A stretch of DNA of 53,824 nucleotides from Sphingomonas aurea (GCF_030678875.1 NZ_JAUUDS010000014.1:1-53824), one strand, 5' to 3'; shown: positions 35,493 through 44,778, numbered from the stretch's first letter. Notes: generated by a model not told the origin, from the letters alone. Program-made: numbers and translations.

Positions 35493-36572
35493 TCAGGGTA
35501 GCGCCGCCTCGAGCACCCGCGCCGTCGCGTCGGCCGCACGGGCCCAGGTGAAACCGCGTGCGTGCGCATGCCCCTGTGCGGCGATCGCCGCCTGGCGGGG
35601 GGAAAGCGGCACGCACCCGGCCGCCATCGCGCGGATCGCGACGACCCACCCGTCACGGTCGTCCGGCGACACAAAGGTCAGCGGCACATCGCCTGCCACC
35701 TCGACCAGCGCCGGGGCGGTGGAGGCGAGGACCGGGGCGCCGGCGCGCATCGCCTCCAGCAGCGGCAGGCCGAAGCCTTCGTGGCGCGAGGGGACGATGA
35801 CGAAGCCGGCGCTGGCGTAGAGCCCGGCAAGCTCGGCATCGGCGATACCGCGGCGGATCGTCAGGCCGGGTACAGGAGCAAGGTCGATCGAGGAGCGCAG
35901 GTCGTCGGCCGGCGTCACCAGCACCAGCCGCCAGTCAGGCAGCGCGGCGCGGGCCCAGGCATCGAGTAGCAGCGGCAGGTTCTTGTGCGCCTTGGCCGCG
36001 GCGACGACGAGCGCGAACCGCTCGCGCGGAGCAACGGGATCGCCCGAGCCTGCGCCGAGATGATCGATGCCGTGATGGACGACGCTGGCCGCGCGGGGCG
36101 GGCCGAGGCGGGCGGTGAACGCACCGTGTGTGAAGCGGCTGACAAAGACGACGTGCGCGGCGTCGCGGCGAATCTTGGCAAAGGTGCGCGCCGCCAGAAC
36201 GCGCCGGAGACGCGAGGTCGGAAAGGCGGGATCGAGGTGGATCAGGTCGTGGACGGTCGCGACGAAGCGGCCGCGCCAGCCGAGCGGCACCCAGTAATTG
36301 GTGAACCAGGTCAGGTCGTACCGCCGCGCCAACAGCGGCAGGCGCAGCTGCTCGGCGAGGGAGAAGGGGCGGATCGGGCTGGCGCGGACCGTGACGTTCG
36401 CGTGGGGGGCCATGACCTCTCCCGCGCGTACCGCGTCGGCGGGCGCCACCAGCAGGGTGAATGCCGCATCCGGCATCCGCGCGGCGACGGGCGGCAGGAT
36501 GTTGCGGACGTAGCGGCCGATCCCCGAGCCCCATGGCAGGCGGGCATCGACCAGGATGCGGCGGTCGCTCAC
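35493..36572 (-). CDS. GT4-family glycosyltransferase
   Basis: The 359-aa protein has a GT-B fold: RILVDARLPWGSGIGRYVRN at the start, VATVHDLIHL, HGIDHL, AAAKAHKNLPLLLDAW and PSRHEGFGLPLLEAM near residue 262 with the E-x7-E motif that holds the donor. It adds a sugar to the lipid-linked repeat unit in the cytoplasm. The start is GTG 36572, overlapping the preceding glycosyltransferase stop by four bases (GTGA). The open frame continues to 37634 without a stop, but that part is antisense-like reading of the next gene. Confidence 0.88.
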   Translation of the reverse strand: MSDRRILVDARLPWGSGIGRYVRNILPPVAARMPDAAFTLLVAPADAVRAGEVMAPHANVTVRASPIRPFSLAEQLRLPLLARRYDLTWFTNYWVPLGWRGRFVATVHDLIHLDPAFPTSRLRRVLAARTFAKIRRDAAHVVFVSRFTHGAFTARLGPPRAASVVHHGIDHLGAGSGDPVAPRERFALVVAAAKAHKNLPLLLDAWARAALPDWRLVLVTPADDLRSSIDLAPVPGLTIRRGIADAELAGLYASAGFVIVPSRHEGFGLPLLEAMRAGAPVLASTAPALVEVAGDVPLTFVSPDDRDGWVVAIRAMAAGCVPLSPRQAAIAAQGHAHARGFTWARAADATARVLEAALP

Positions 36573-37774
36573 GCGGGCAGGGCGGGGGTAGCGACGGGTG
36601 CGGGAAGCGCGATGCCGTGCTCGGCGAGTACCCGGGCCATGCCGGCGCGGAACGCCTGGGGGGTGAAGCGGGCGGCATTGGCGAGGCAGGCGGGGGTGCA
36701 GCGTGCCTCCAGCCCGGAAGCCTCGAAGGCCAGGATCGCGTCGGCGAGGCCGGCCGCACTGTCGTCGGTATAGAGAAGGCCGGTTTCGCCATCGACCACC
36801 GTCTCCAGCGCCCCGCCGCGGGCGAGCGCGACGACCGGGCGGCCCGATGCCTGCATCTCGACCGGCACCAGGCCGAAATCCTCCTCGCCGGGGAAGAGCA
36901 GCGCACGGGCGCGGGCCATGTGGTCGCGCAGCACCGCGGCCGGGGCGCGGCCGAGAAAGGTGACGTGCGCGCCGGCATGGCGCTTCAGCCGGGCCATCTC
37001 CTCGCCGTCGCCGATCACCACCAGCTTGCGGCCGAGCGCGGTGCAGGCAGCGATCGCCAGGTCGGCGCGCTTGTAGCCGACCAGCTCGCCGCACCAGAGA
37101 TAATGGTCGCCCCGCGCCTCCTGGTCGACAGGTCGGAATGTCGACGCGTCGACAGGCGGATGGACGATGACGGCCTCGCGGCGCCAGAACCGGCGCACGC
37201 GGCCGGCGACGAAGGCGGAATTGGCGACGATCGCGTCGGCACGCTGGGCCGAGGCGGCGTCCCAGATCCGCAGATAATGCGCGAAGACCGGCATCAGCGC
37301 GCGGGTCAATCGGCCGGCGCGGGCGCGATAGGCGTGGTAGCCGTCCCAGATATAGCGCATCGGCGAGTGGCAATAGACGATCTGGACCGCGCCGGGGCGC
37401 AGGATCGCGCCCTTGGCCGGCCCCGATTCCGAGCAGAGGACAAGGTCGTAGCCGGTCAGGTCGAGCGCCTCGATCGCCAGCGGCATCAGCGGCAGATAGC
37501 GTTTGTACCAGCGTGCGGCGAACGGGAGGCGGCCGACGAAACTGGTGCGGATATTGTGCCGACGCAGCTTCTCCGACAGCCGCTCGGCCGCGAGCGCGTG
37601 GGTGTAGATATCGGCGTCGGGGAAGAGGTCGCACAGCGCCTCCAGCACCCGCTCCCCGCCGCGCATGCCGACCAGCCAGTAGTGGACGATCGCGACGCGG
37701 GGTGGGATCGCCAGCTCCACCCGATCGGATGGGGCTTCGGGGACAGGATCGGCGGGCGGCATCATGCGGGTCAT
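36569..37774 (-). CDS. GT4-family glycosyltransferase
   Basis: The 401-aa protein has RVAIVHYWLVGMRGGERVLE at the start, IVYCHSPMRYIWDGYHAY, VIHPPVDASTF, YLWCGELVGYKRADLAI and FPGEEDFGLVPVEMQASG near residue 295 with the E-x7-E donor motif. This resembles mannosyltransferase-like WbaZ-type enzymes. I chose ATG 37774; ATG 37765 is also possible. The gene is translationally coupled to the second GT4 gene and diverges from the GT2 gene 56 bp away. Codons 207-217 fall in an octamer array. Confidence 0.88.
   Translation of the reverse strand: MTRMMPPADPVPEAPSDRVELAIPPRVAIVHYWLVGMRGGERVLEALCDLFPDADIYTHALAAERLSEKLRRHNIRTSFVGRLPFAARWYKRYLPLMPLAIEALDLTGYDLVLCSESGPAKGAILRPGAVQIVYCHSPMRYIWDGYHAYRARAGRLTRALMPVFAHYLRIWDAASAQRADAIVANSAFVAGRVRRFWRREAVIVHPPVDASTFRPVDQEARGDHYLWCGELVGYKRADLAIAACTALGRKLVVIGDGEEMARLKRHAGAHVTFLGRAPAAVLRDHMARARALLFPGEEDFGLVPVEMQASGRPVVALARGGALETVVDGETGLLYTDDSAAGLADAILAFEASGLEARCTPACLANAARFTPQAFRAGMARVLAEHGIALPAPVATPALPA
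37123..37154. repeat. Octamer array 11, inside a glycosyltransferase gene
   Basis: Units GGTCGACA, GGTCGGAA, TGTCGACG and CGTCGACA are in phase and encode PVDASTFRPVDQ. The PVD-x-x-x-F-R-P core is normal for GT4 enzymes, so the match may be partly codon-driven. Confidence 0.4.
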
Positions 37775-37830
37775 TGCAACTGCCCGGAACGATGGCAAGA
37801 AGCGGGTCTGTCCCGTCGATCGGAACCTCG

Positions 37831-38847
37831 ATGCCACCCGAGTTCGTCGTCTATCTGCCGGTCCGCAACGGCGGCCACCATGTCGACCTGGCGATCGGCA
37901 GCGTGCTGGCCCAGTCGCATGCCCGCTGGCGGCTGGTGATCCTGGAGAATGCCAGCACCGACGGCACGCCCGAGCGGCTGGCGCGGTGGGACGACCCGCG
38001 CATCAGCATCGTCCCCGCCGATCGCCCGCTGTCGATGTACGAGAACTGGCACCGCGCCCATGACCTGATGGGACAGGAGGATCCGGCGACGCTGGTCACC
38101 ATCCTGGGGCATGACGACGTCTTCCACCCCGATTTCCTCACCGACATCGCCGGGCTGGTGCGCGACCATCCGGACGCCTCGCTCTATCACACGCTGTTCG
38201 ACATGATCGACGAGAATGACGGCCGCATCCGCCCATGCCGGCCGGTGCCCGAGCGCGAGAGCTGGATGTCGATGCTGGGCAGCATGCTGTGGTATCTTCG
38301 CGACAGCTTCGGCACCGGCTATGTGTTCCGGGCAGGCGATTACCGCCGGGTGGGCGGCATTCCCGACCTGCCGATGCTGTTGTTCTCCGACTGGCTGGTG
38401 TTCGTGCGGCTGGCACGACTGTCGTACAAGGTGTCGACGCTGTCGAACCGCTTCTCCTATCGCCGCCACCTGGCCAGTACCTCGGGCACGCCCAGCCGCG
38501 AGAAGCATGCCGCGCACCTGGTCGGCATGTGGCACTTCATCCGGCTGGTGCGGACCGAGTTCGCCGAATTCGCGACCACCGATGCGGGCCGCGCCGGCAT
38601 CGCCGCGCTGCTGGCGCGCGAGCTGTCGCTGCTGACCGTGCCGATCATCCGGCGCAACTTCTCGGCCGAGAACCGCGTGAAGCTGGACGAACTGCTCGCC
38701 ATCTATGACGAGGCGGCGGACGGGGTGCCGGCGAGCACGCTGGTCGGCCAGCCCTATCGCCCGGCGCGCGTCTTCGTCACCATCCGGCGGTTCAACGCGG
38801 CGCAGGAATATCTGCGCTATCACTGGTGGGGGCGGTTCCGGCGTTAA
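37831..38847 (+). CDS. GT2-family glycosyltransferase
   Basis: The 338-aa protein starts EFVVYLPVRNGGHHVDLAIG, then LVILENASTDGT (donor site), ILGHDDVFHPDFL with the DD metal motif, and a tail with FGTGYVFRAGDYRRVGGIP. This is a GT-A enzyme. The start is ATG 37831; ATG 37792 is possible. It is a paralogue of the next gene and shares its order of blocks (DSFGTGYVFRAGDY against DAFGTGYVFRAADY). Confidence 0.88.
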   Translation: MPPEFVVYLPVRNGGHHVDLAIGSVLAQSHARWRLVILENASTDGTPERLARWDDPRISIVPADRPLSMYENWHRAHDLMGQEDPATLVTILGHDDVFHPDFLTDIAGLVRDHPDASLYHTLFDMIDENDGRIRPCRPVPERESWMSMLGSMLWYLRDSFGTGYVFRAGDYRRVGGIPDLPMLLFSDWLVFVRLARLSYKVSTLSNRFSYRRHLASTSGTPSREKHAAHLVGMWHFIRLVRTEFAEFATTDAGRAGIAALLARELSLLTVPIIRRNFSAENRVKLDELLAIYDEAADGVPASTLVGQPYRPARVFVTIRRFNAAQEYLRYHWWGRFRR

Positions 38848-38883
38848 CCATTAGGTGTCGGCGGTCATGCGAAGGTCCTCGAA

Positions 38884-39879
38884 ATGACGACACCCTTTCT
38901 GGTGATCCTGCCCGTTCGCAACGGCGGCGCCTATGTGCGCCAGGCGATCGCGAGCATCGTCGGGCAGAGCGATCCCGATTTCCGGCTGGTGGTGCTGGAG
39001 AATGCCAGCGAGGACGATACCGTCGCCATCGTTCGGTCGTTCGCCGATCCGCGGATCGAGGTCGTGCCGGCGCCGCGGCCGTTGTCGATCGACGAGAACT
39101 GGGCCCGCGCGAAGGACGTGGTGGCGCAGGTGGCCGGGGACACGCTCGTCACCTTCCTGGGCCATGACGACTATCTGTACCCCGATTTCATTGCCCGGAT
39201 GCGCGCATTGGCGCAGTCCGATCCGGAAGCGACGCTGCTGCAATGCCATTTCGACCTGATCGACGCGGCCGGCACCCTGATCCGGCCGTGCCGTCCGATC
39301 GCGGAACAGGAATCCTGGCGCGATCTGGCCGCGATGATCGCCTGGGGGCTGCGCGACGCGTTCGGCACCGGATATGTCTTTCGTGCCGCGGACTATCTGG
39401 CGGTCGGCGGCATCCCGCCGCTGCCCGGCATCCTCTATGCCGACCACCTCCTGTTCCTGCGGCTGACGCGGCGCGGCCACAAGCGTGCGACACCATCGGT
39501 CGACTGCGCCTATCGCCTGCACGACAGCAGCATGTCCAACACCGTCAGCATCGCGCGGATCAACCAGCGACTGGAAGCATTCGCGGCGTTCGCGGCGATC
39601 CTGGACAGCGAATTCGCCGCCCTGACCGACGACGATCGCGGCCGCCAGGCGATGCTGACGCTGCTGTCGCGCGAGATGTTCGTCTTTGACGGGCCGATGG
39701 TACGGACGAGCTTCGACGCGCGCGGTCGCGCCCGGCTCGATGCCATTGCCGGGCGCATCAAGGCGCTGGGCGGATCGCGCGACGTCAGGCACTGGGCCTA
39801 TCAGGCATCTCGCAGCGAGCGCCTTTGGGGCCGGACCCGACGGGCACTGGCCTATGCACGGGCGCGGATGCGGCGCTGA
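38884..39879 (+). CDS. GT2-family glycosyltransferase (paralogue of the previous gene)
   Basis: The 331-aa protein has the same architecture: FLVILPVRNGGAYVRQAIAS, VVLENASEDDTVAIV, FLGHDDYLYPDFIARM, FGTGYVFRAADYLAVGGIP. It lies 36 bases after the first copy and probably arose by tandem duplication. The two may add different sugars or linkages to the repeat unit. Confidence 0.88.
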   Translation: MTTPFLVILPVRNGGAYVRQAIASIVGQSDPDFRLVVLENASEDDTVAIVRSFADPRIEVVPAPRPLSIDENWARAKDVVAQVAGDTLVTFLGHDDYLYPDFIARMRALAQSDPEATLLQCHFDLIDAAGTLIRPCRPIAEQESWRDLAAMIAWGLRDAFGTGYVFRAADYLAVGGIPPLPGILYADHLLFLRLTRRGHKRATPSVDCAYRLHDSSMSNTVSIARINQRLEAFAAFAAILDSEFAALTDDDRGRQAMLTLLSREMFVFDGPMVRTSFDARGRARLDAIAGRIKALGGSRDVRHWAYQASRSERLWGRTRRALAYARARMRR

Positions 39880-39882
39880 CCG

Positions 39883-40854
39883 ATGGCGGTGGTCGATCTG
39901 CTTCCCCGCTGGCTCTATAACCGGCTGCGCAGCGGCTGGCGGACAGCGCTGGCGCCGATCCGCGGCCGCATCCGCGCCGAGGAGCGCGACCTCGCCGCCC
40001 AGGTGCCGTTCGGCTTCGCCAACGCGGTCGACGCACCGGTGCCGCGGGTGGCCGTGGTCTGCCACCTGTTCCATGCCGACCTGGCCGGTGCGTGCCGCGC
40101 CGCGATCGACAATCTGCCGGTGCCCGCCACCCTTTTCCTGTCCACCGACAGTGCCGCGAAGGTGCCGGCGATCGCACGCGCCTTTGCCGGCTGGCCCGCC
40201 GAGCGGATCGAGATCCGGGTGCTACCCAATCGCGGGCGGGACATCGCACCCAAGCTGGTCGGCTTCGCGGACGTCTATGCCGATCACGACCTGATCCTGT
40301 TCCTGCACACCAAGAAGAGCCTGACCGCCGCGATCGGCGACCGCTGGCGGTCGCTGCTGTTCGCCAGCCTGTGCGGATCACCCACGATCGTGGCGAGCAT
40401 CCTGCAGGTTTTTCGGCAGCATCCCGATATCGGCATCGTCCTGCCCCGCCATCTGCCGGCGATCCGCGGCCTGCTCCACTGGGACGGCAATTTCAGCACG
40501 GCCCGATCGCTCGCCAGACGAATGGGGTTCGGAATCAGGCGTCACCATGCGCTGGATTTCCCCGCCGGCTCGATGTTCTGGGCGCGGCCGGCCGCCCTGC
40601 GACCGTTGCTCGACCTGGGCCTGACCCTCGACGATTTCCCGCTGGAGGAGGACCAGGTCCGCGGCACCGTCCAGCATGCGATCGAACGCCTGTTCCTGCT
40701 GGCGGCCGAGCACGCGGGCTATCGCTGGCTGAAGGTGGCTGCCCCGCTTCCCGGCGACGACGATCGCACGGTCAGGCCCATTCCCGACCGCACCGCCCTC
40801 GACCGGTTCATCCTGGACAGCCGGTTCCCCCTGTTGCCGCAGGATCGGTGGTGA
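39883..40854 (+). CDS. RgpF-like (rhamnan synthesis F) protein
   Basis: The 323-aa protein has an N-terminal basic part, then RVAVVCHLFHADLAGACRAA, RVLPNRGRDIAPKL, ILFLHTKKSLTAAIGDRWRS and LDFPAGSMFWARPAAL. LPNRGRDIAP and H-x-KKS are the RgpF family signatures, seen in rhamnose-glucose polysaccharide and O-antigen loci. Members are thought to be glycosyltransferases. It begins 4 bases after the GT2 gene and overlaps the next gene. Confidence 0.85.
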   Translation: MAVVDLLPRWLYNRLRSGWRTALAPIRGRIRAEERDLAAQVPFGFANAVDAPVPRVAVVCHLFHADLAGACRAAIDNLPVPATLFLSTDSAAKVPAIARAFAGWPAERIEIRVLPNRGRDIAPKLVGFADVYADHDLILFLHTKKSLTAAIGDRWRSLLFASLCGSPTIVASILQVFRQHPDIGIVLPRHLPAIRGLLHWDGNFSTARSLARRMGFGIRRHHALDFPAGSMFWARPAALRPLLDLGLTLDDFPLEEDQVRGTVQHAIERLFLLAAEHAGYRWLKVAAPLPGDDDRTVRPIPDRTALDRFILDSRFPLLPQDRW

Positions 40855-41744
40855 CCGGTCCGGCGACGCCATGGGCCTTTCGGCCAAGTCCGCCGGCCTT
40901 CCGCATCCGCATCAAGCGTCTGGCCTGTCGGTTGACCCGGCGCCGGGCACCGCCACGCTGGCGGACGATCCGCCCGGTGACGCCGGCCGCGCGCTGGAAC
41001 GTCCTGTTCCTCTATGCGCCGCAGGGCGCGCTGGACGCAGACCAGCGGCGTATCCTGGCGCGGGTGCGGCGACTGGACGGATCGCTGCTGGTCGTGCTCG
41101 CCTGCCCCGACATCGCCCATCCCGTCGTGCCCGACGGGGCGGATGCGATCATCGTCAAGGAGCTGTCGGGGTTCGATTTCTCCGCCTATCGCCTGGCGCT
41201 CGACGCGATCGCCGGTGCGTCGCCGGGCGCGGTGGCCTATGTCCAGAACGACTCCGTGCTGGGGCCGTTCGGCGACGTCGACCGCCTGGTCCGTGACGCA
41301 CCCTGGGATCTGACCGGCTTCATCGCCACGCGCGCGGTGGAAAATCACCTGTCCTCCTTCGCCTTCGTCCTTCGCGACGTCACCCCCGCCCGCCTGGCGG
41401 CGCTGACGCCGATCCTGTCGTCGCGGTGGAGCTGCGACGATCCGACTGCGGTGATCCTGTTGCAGGAGACCCGGCTCGCACGCGTTGCCGCGCGCCGCAT
41501 GAGCGTCGGTGCCTATTGGTACGTCCCGACCGCACCGCTTCGCGAGCCGATCGTGCGGCGCGTGCTGGCGCGAGCGGGTGGACGGGCGGCACAGATCGAT
41601 ACCGCAGGCGATGCGACGCTCGCCTGTCCGGTCGCGCTGCTGGACGCGGGCTTTCCGTACCTCAAGCGCTCGCTGTTCACCAAGTTCGCTGGGCTGCACG
41701 CGCCGGTCGCGCTGAAGGCGGCGCTGTCGGCTCAGGATTGGTGA
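40851..41744 (+). CDS. Second RgpF-like/glycosyltransferase protein
   Basis: From GTG 40851 (overlapping the previous stop by four bases, GTGA) the frame gives 297 aa: VLFLYAPQGALDADQRRILA, ELSGFDFSAYRLALDAIAG, AVAYVQNDSVLGPFGD, DLTGFIATRAVENHLSSFAF. The layout of a GFDF-x-AYR motif and an NDS-x-x-GP motif is found in RgpF-linked proteins of polysaccharide loci. It probably works with the previous protein. Its end overlaps the acetyltransferase gene on the other strand by 13 bases. Confidence 0.7.
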   Translation: MTGPATPWAFRPSPPAFRIRIKRLACRLTRRRAPPRWRTIRPVTPAARWNVLFLYAPQGALDADQRRILARVRRLDGSLLVVLACPDIAHPVVPDGADAIIVKELSGFDFSAYRLALDAIAGASPGAVAYVQNDSVLGPFGDVDRLVRDAPWDLTGFIATRAVENHLSSFAFVLRDVTPARLAALTPILSSRWSCDDPTAVILLQETRLARVAARRMSVGAYWYVPTAPLREPIVRRVLARAGGRAAQIDTAGDATLACPVALLDAGFPYLKRSLFTKFAGLHAPVALKAALSAQDW

Positions 41745-42394
41745 GGGTCGGTCGCCAAGCGCGCCAGCAAGGACCCGACATCGGCGAAGGCAGCGGCATT
41801 CGCCAGTAGCCAGGCCGGATCGCGGTCCCACCAGCCATGCGCCTCGAGCTGCGCGACGATATCCTCGGCATAGCGGAAGCGCAGCAGCCGCGCCGGAACG
41901 CCGACATAGATGCCATAGGGCGCCAGGTCGTGGACGACGACAGCGCCGGCGCCGACGACAGCGCCGTTGCCGATAGTGACGCCGTCGCGCACCACCGCCT
42001 TCGCGCCGATCCAGACGTCATGGCCGATCCGGGTCCGCGCATATTCGCTCGCCTGGTCGCGCTCCACGAAGTCCCAGCCGATGGCGGGACGGTGAAGATA
42101 GAAGAGCGGATGGATCGAGGCGTTGGCGCCAATCGGATGCCCGCCCGTCCCGATGATGGCATCCGGTGCCACCGCGCAGAACCGGCCGATGTCGGCATGG
42201 CTCACGATGCAGCGCGGGCCTACATAGCTGTAGCGACCCAGGCTGCTGTGCGCGACATGGGCATGGTCGCCGATCCGGTTTTGCGCCTCGAACCGGCTGT
42301 CGGACACCGTGGCTGCTTTTCCCAGCCACAATCCGGGATGGGTCGCCAGCGCCCGGGTCCGGGCGCGATATTGCTGGATCTTTTCGCGAAGCAT
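41732..42394 (-). CDS. Hexapeptide-repeat O-acetyltransferase
   Basis: The 220-aa protein is a left-handed beta-helix acyltransferase: NRIGDHAHVAHSSLGRYSYV, HADIGRFCAVAPDAIIGTG then GHPIGANASIHPLFYL, and TRIGHDVWIGAKAVVRDGVT then IGNGAVVGAGAVVVHDL and YGIYVGVPARLLRFRY. This is the CatB/Vat-like type with the catalytic His before the loop. It would acetylate a sugar of the polymer. It is the last gene of the seven-gene minus-strand operon, 15 bases after wzx. Confidence 0.88.
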   Translation of the reverse strand: MLREKIQQYRARTRALATHPGLWLGKAATVSDSRFEAQNRIGDHAHVAHSSLGRYSYVGPRCIVSHADIGRFCAVAPDAIIGTGGHPIGANASIHPLFYLHRPAIGWDFVERDQASEYARTRIGHDVWIGAKAVVRDGVTIGNGAVVGAGAVVVHDLAPYGIYVGVPARLLRFRYAEDIVAQLEAHGWWDRDPAWLLANAAAFADVGSLLARLATDPHQS

Positions 42395-42409
42395 CTGGGT
42401 GATCCGGAC

Positions 42410-43930
42410 CTATGATCGTTCGAGCTGTCTGCCGGCGAACGCTCCATTCCGCCAGGCGGCGATGATCCGCCGGCATTCCGGCATCAGCATGGCCGATCCG
42501 CCGACCGCGACCAGATAGGCCAGCCCGATCGCCGGCACCTGCAGGGACAGCGGCCATGCGGCGGGCATGGCGAGGCGCAGCGCCCCGAACGCGGCGACCG
42601 CAACCGCCGTCGGGATGCCGATATCGACTGCATACCAGCGCCACTGCTCCCCGGGCAGCAGACGATGGTGCATCACCGGCACCTCGACAAGGAAATAGCC
42701 GGTGGTCAGGATCAGCCACGCGCCCCCCGCACCCAGCGCACCGAAATAGAGGATCAGGACGTAGAGCAGGGGCGCGAACAGGATCACCGCCACGAGGTTC
42801 TTCACCAGCGACAGGCTGGTCCAGCCATGAGCGAGCTGAAGCGAGAGCGGCATGTACATCAGCGCCAGCACCCCGCTCCCCGCCGCCAGCAGGCTGAGCA
42901 GGCGGTACGTCGACGCGACGATCGCAGCATCGTGAACATAGGCGCGCAGCAATTCCTGCGCAAAGACCACCAGCCCCGTCGTCGCCGGCACGATCAGCAG
43001 GGCGAGACCTTGGCTCGCCTGATGGTACAGGCGGCGCTCCGCCTCGCCGTCACCCCTCGCCACTAGGCGTGACAGGGCGGGAAAGACGGCACTCTCGACC
43101 GCCGTGCCCATCGTCGTGAGGACCGCCGCGATCGCACTGCACAGCGCGTACCGGCCAAAGACGTCGAGCGGCAGCATCCGCGACAGGATCACCTTGTCGA
43201 GCTGGGTCAGGACGATCGACAACAGGGTCAACGCCGTGATCGCGGCAGAGAAGCCGGCACTGGCGCGGACCGCCGCGACGCCGACGCGCGGCCGGTGATC
43301 CGGCAGACGGAGATGATGCCAGACCAGCCGGTGCAGCAGCAGGACCTGCACCCCGGCGACGAGCGCCTGCCACAGGAAAAAGGCGGTGACGGTGCGCGAC
43401 ACCAGCGCCAGCACGGCGACGACGCCGGCACTGGCCAGCGTGGCGCCGACCGACAGGACGACGTTCAGCGAAACCTGACGCTGGAGGCCGGTCAGCGCGC
43501 CGAAATAGAGCGAGACGGGCCAGCGCATCAGCGCGGTGACCGCCATCGCCCTGACCCCGCCCACCACGGTCTGCCGGTCGAGAGTGCGGATGTGGAGCCA
43601 GTGATCGACGATCAGGGGGGCGGCCAGGAATATGGCTATGCCGATCGCCGCGGCGATCAGCCAATAGGCCACCTCCAGCGTCCGGAGCAGGTCGCGCGCC
43701 GCGGCGATGCCGTCCGGCCGATCGGCCGCGCGCGCCAGTTCGCGGTTGGCAGTCAGGCTGAGACCCAGGTCGAGAAGCGCGAACATCGCCATCATCGACG
43801 CGAACAGGCCGATCAGGCCGTAGGCCTCGATCCCGAGCAGGCGGATGTAGAGCGGCACGAAGGCGAAGCTCATCAGCGCGGCCCACAGGCGACCGACGAG
43901 ATTGGCGAGGACGTTGTGGCGGATCGGCAT
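42410..43930 (-). CDS. wzx: Wzx-type oligosaccharide flippase
   Basis: The 506-aa protein has about twelve to fourteen membrane segments and starts MPIRHNVLANLVGRLWAALM, as in polysaccharide transporters of the MOP superfamily. It has VILSRMLPLDVFGRYALCSA then IAAVLTTMGTAVESAVFPAL, a typical block of this family. It would turn lipid-linked repeat units to the periplasmic face. It follows the SDR gene with a 2-base gap. Confidence 0.9.
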   Translation of the reverse strand: MPIRHNVLANLVGRLWAALMSFAFVPLYIRLLGIEAYGLIGLFASMMAMFALLDLGLSLTANRELARAADRPDGIAAARDLLRTLEVAYWLIAAAIGIAIFLAAPLIVDHWLHIRTLDRQTVVGGVRAMAVTALMRWPVSLYFGALTGLQRQVSLNVVLSVGATLASAGVVAVLALVSRTVTAFFLWQALVAGVQVLLLHRLVWHHLRLPDHRPRVGVAAVRASAGFSAAITALTLLSIVLTQLDKVILSRMLPLDVFGRYALCSAIAAVLTTMGTAVESAVFPALSRLVARGDGEAERRLYHQASQGLALLIVPATTGLVVFAQELLRAYVHDAAIVASTYRLLSLLAAGSGVLALMYMPLSLQLAHGWTSLSLVKNLVAVILFAPLLYVLILYFGALGAGGAWLILTTGYFLVEVPVMHHRLLPGEQWRWYAVDIGIPTAVAVAAFGALRLAMPAAWPLSLQVPAIGLAYLVAVGGSAMLMPECRRIIAAWRNGAFAGRQLERS

Positions 43931-43932
43931 GG

Positions 43933-44778
43933 TCAGGGCACGGGATCGTCGCCCAGCAGCGCACGCCGCTTCACGGTCGCGCCCCAGAAGGCGAGGGGTT
44001 CGTGGTCCGGATAGGGGTAGCGGCCGAGTTCGGGGACGATCGTGGCGCCGGCCTCTGCGATCCAGCGCTCGACCAGGGCGCGCACCGACACCGGCTGGCC
44101 GGAGCTGATGTTGACGACGCCGTCATCGGCACCGCGCAGCGCCAGCGCCGCCAGCAGTGCCGCGACCCGGTCGACCGGCAGATAGTCGCGCAGCTGCTCG
44201 CCCGCCGACATCGGGAAGGTCGCGTCGCCGCGCGCGATCGCGGCGCCGAGCAGGGGGTAGAGCGCGCGCGGCGCCTGCCCCGACCCCCACATGTAGAAGA
44301 GCCGCGCCCAGGTGAGCGCGAAGCCCCGCTCGTCCTGCAGGAACTGCAGCTGCCGGAGCAGCGCCGCCTTGGCGAAGGCATAAGGGTTGGCGGGCTGCGG
44401 CACGGCATCCTCGGCCAGCGCGCCGTCGATCATGCCATATTCGTAGCAGGTGCCCGCCACCAGCATCGCCGGCAGCCCCGCCTCTACCAGCGTCCGCAGA
44501 AAGCCGTAGTGGAGCGGCAGCTCGCGCTCGAAATGATGGCGCGAGCGATAGTCGGGCAGGCCGCCCCAGGCGAGATGGACCAGCCGGTCGGGCGCGCCGA
44601 GCGCCGCCCAAGTGCCGGCATCGGCGTCGGCCAGATCGAGCGTGACGTAGCGTGCGCCCGGCACCGGCGTGTCGGGCATCCGCCGCACCACCGCGGTCAC
44701 GTCGGCGCCGCGGTCGACCAGCGCACGCACGAGGTGGCGGCCGATGAAACCCGCGGCTCCGGTGACGGCGATCGTCAT
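43933..44778 (-). CDS. NAD(P)-dependent epimerase/reductase (nucleotide-sugar SDR)
   Basis: The 281-aa protein begins MTIAVTGAAGFIGRHLVRAL (GxxGxxG cofactor motif) and has NPYAFAKAALLRQL with the YxxxK catalytic pair near residue 148. Within this operon it is probably the 4-keto reductase that finishes the C-methylated 6-deoxy sugar. Its ATG overlaps the methyltransferase stop by four bases. Confidence 0.85.
   Translation of the reverse strand: MTIAVTGAAGFIGRHLVRALVDRGADVTAVVRRMPDTPVPGARYVTLDLADADAGTWAALGAPDRLVHLAWGGLPDYRSRHHFERELPLHYGFLRTLVEAGLPAMLVAGTCYEYGMIDGALAEDAVPQPANPYAFAKAALLRQLQFLQDERGFALTWARLFYMWGSGQAPRALYPLLGAAIARGDATFPMSAGEQLRDYLPVDRVAALLAALALRGADDGVVNISSGQPVSVRALVERWIAEAGATIVPELGRYPYPDHEPLAFWGATVKRRALLGDDPVP

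Noticed and set aside
34052..35674. Minus-strand frame (540 aa) over the sugar transferase
   Set aside because: It is rich in H, R and Q without any domain. The plus strand encodes the complete sugar transferase.
35493..37634. Single 713-aa glycosyltransferase fusion on the minus strand
   Set aside because: Only the last 359 codons are homologous to GT4. The upstream part is another frame of the adjacent GT4 gene, and the GTGA overlap marks two genes.
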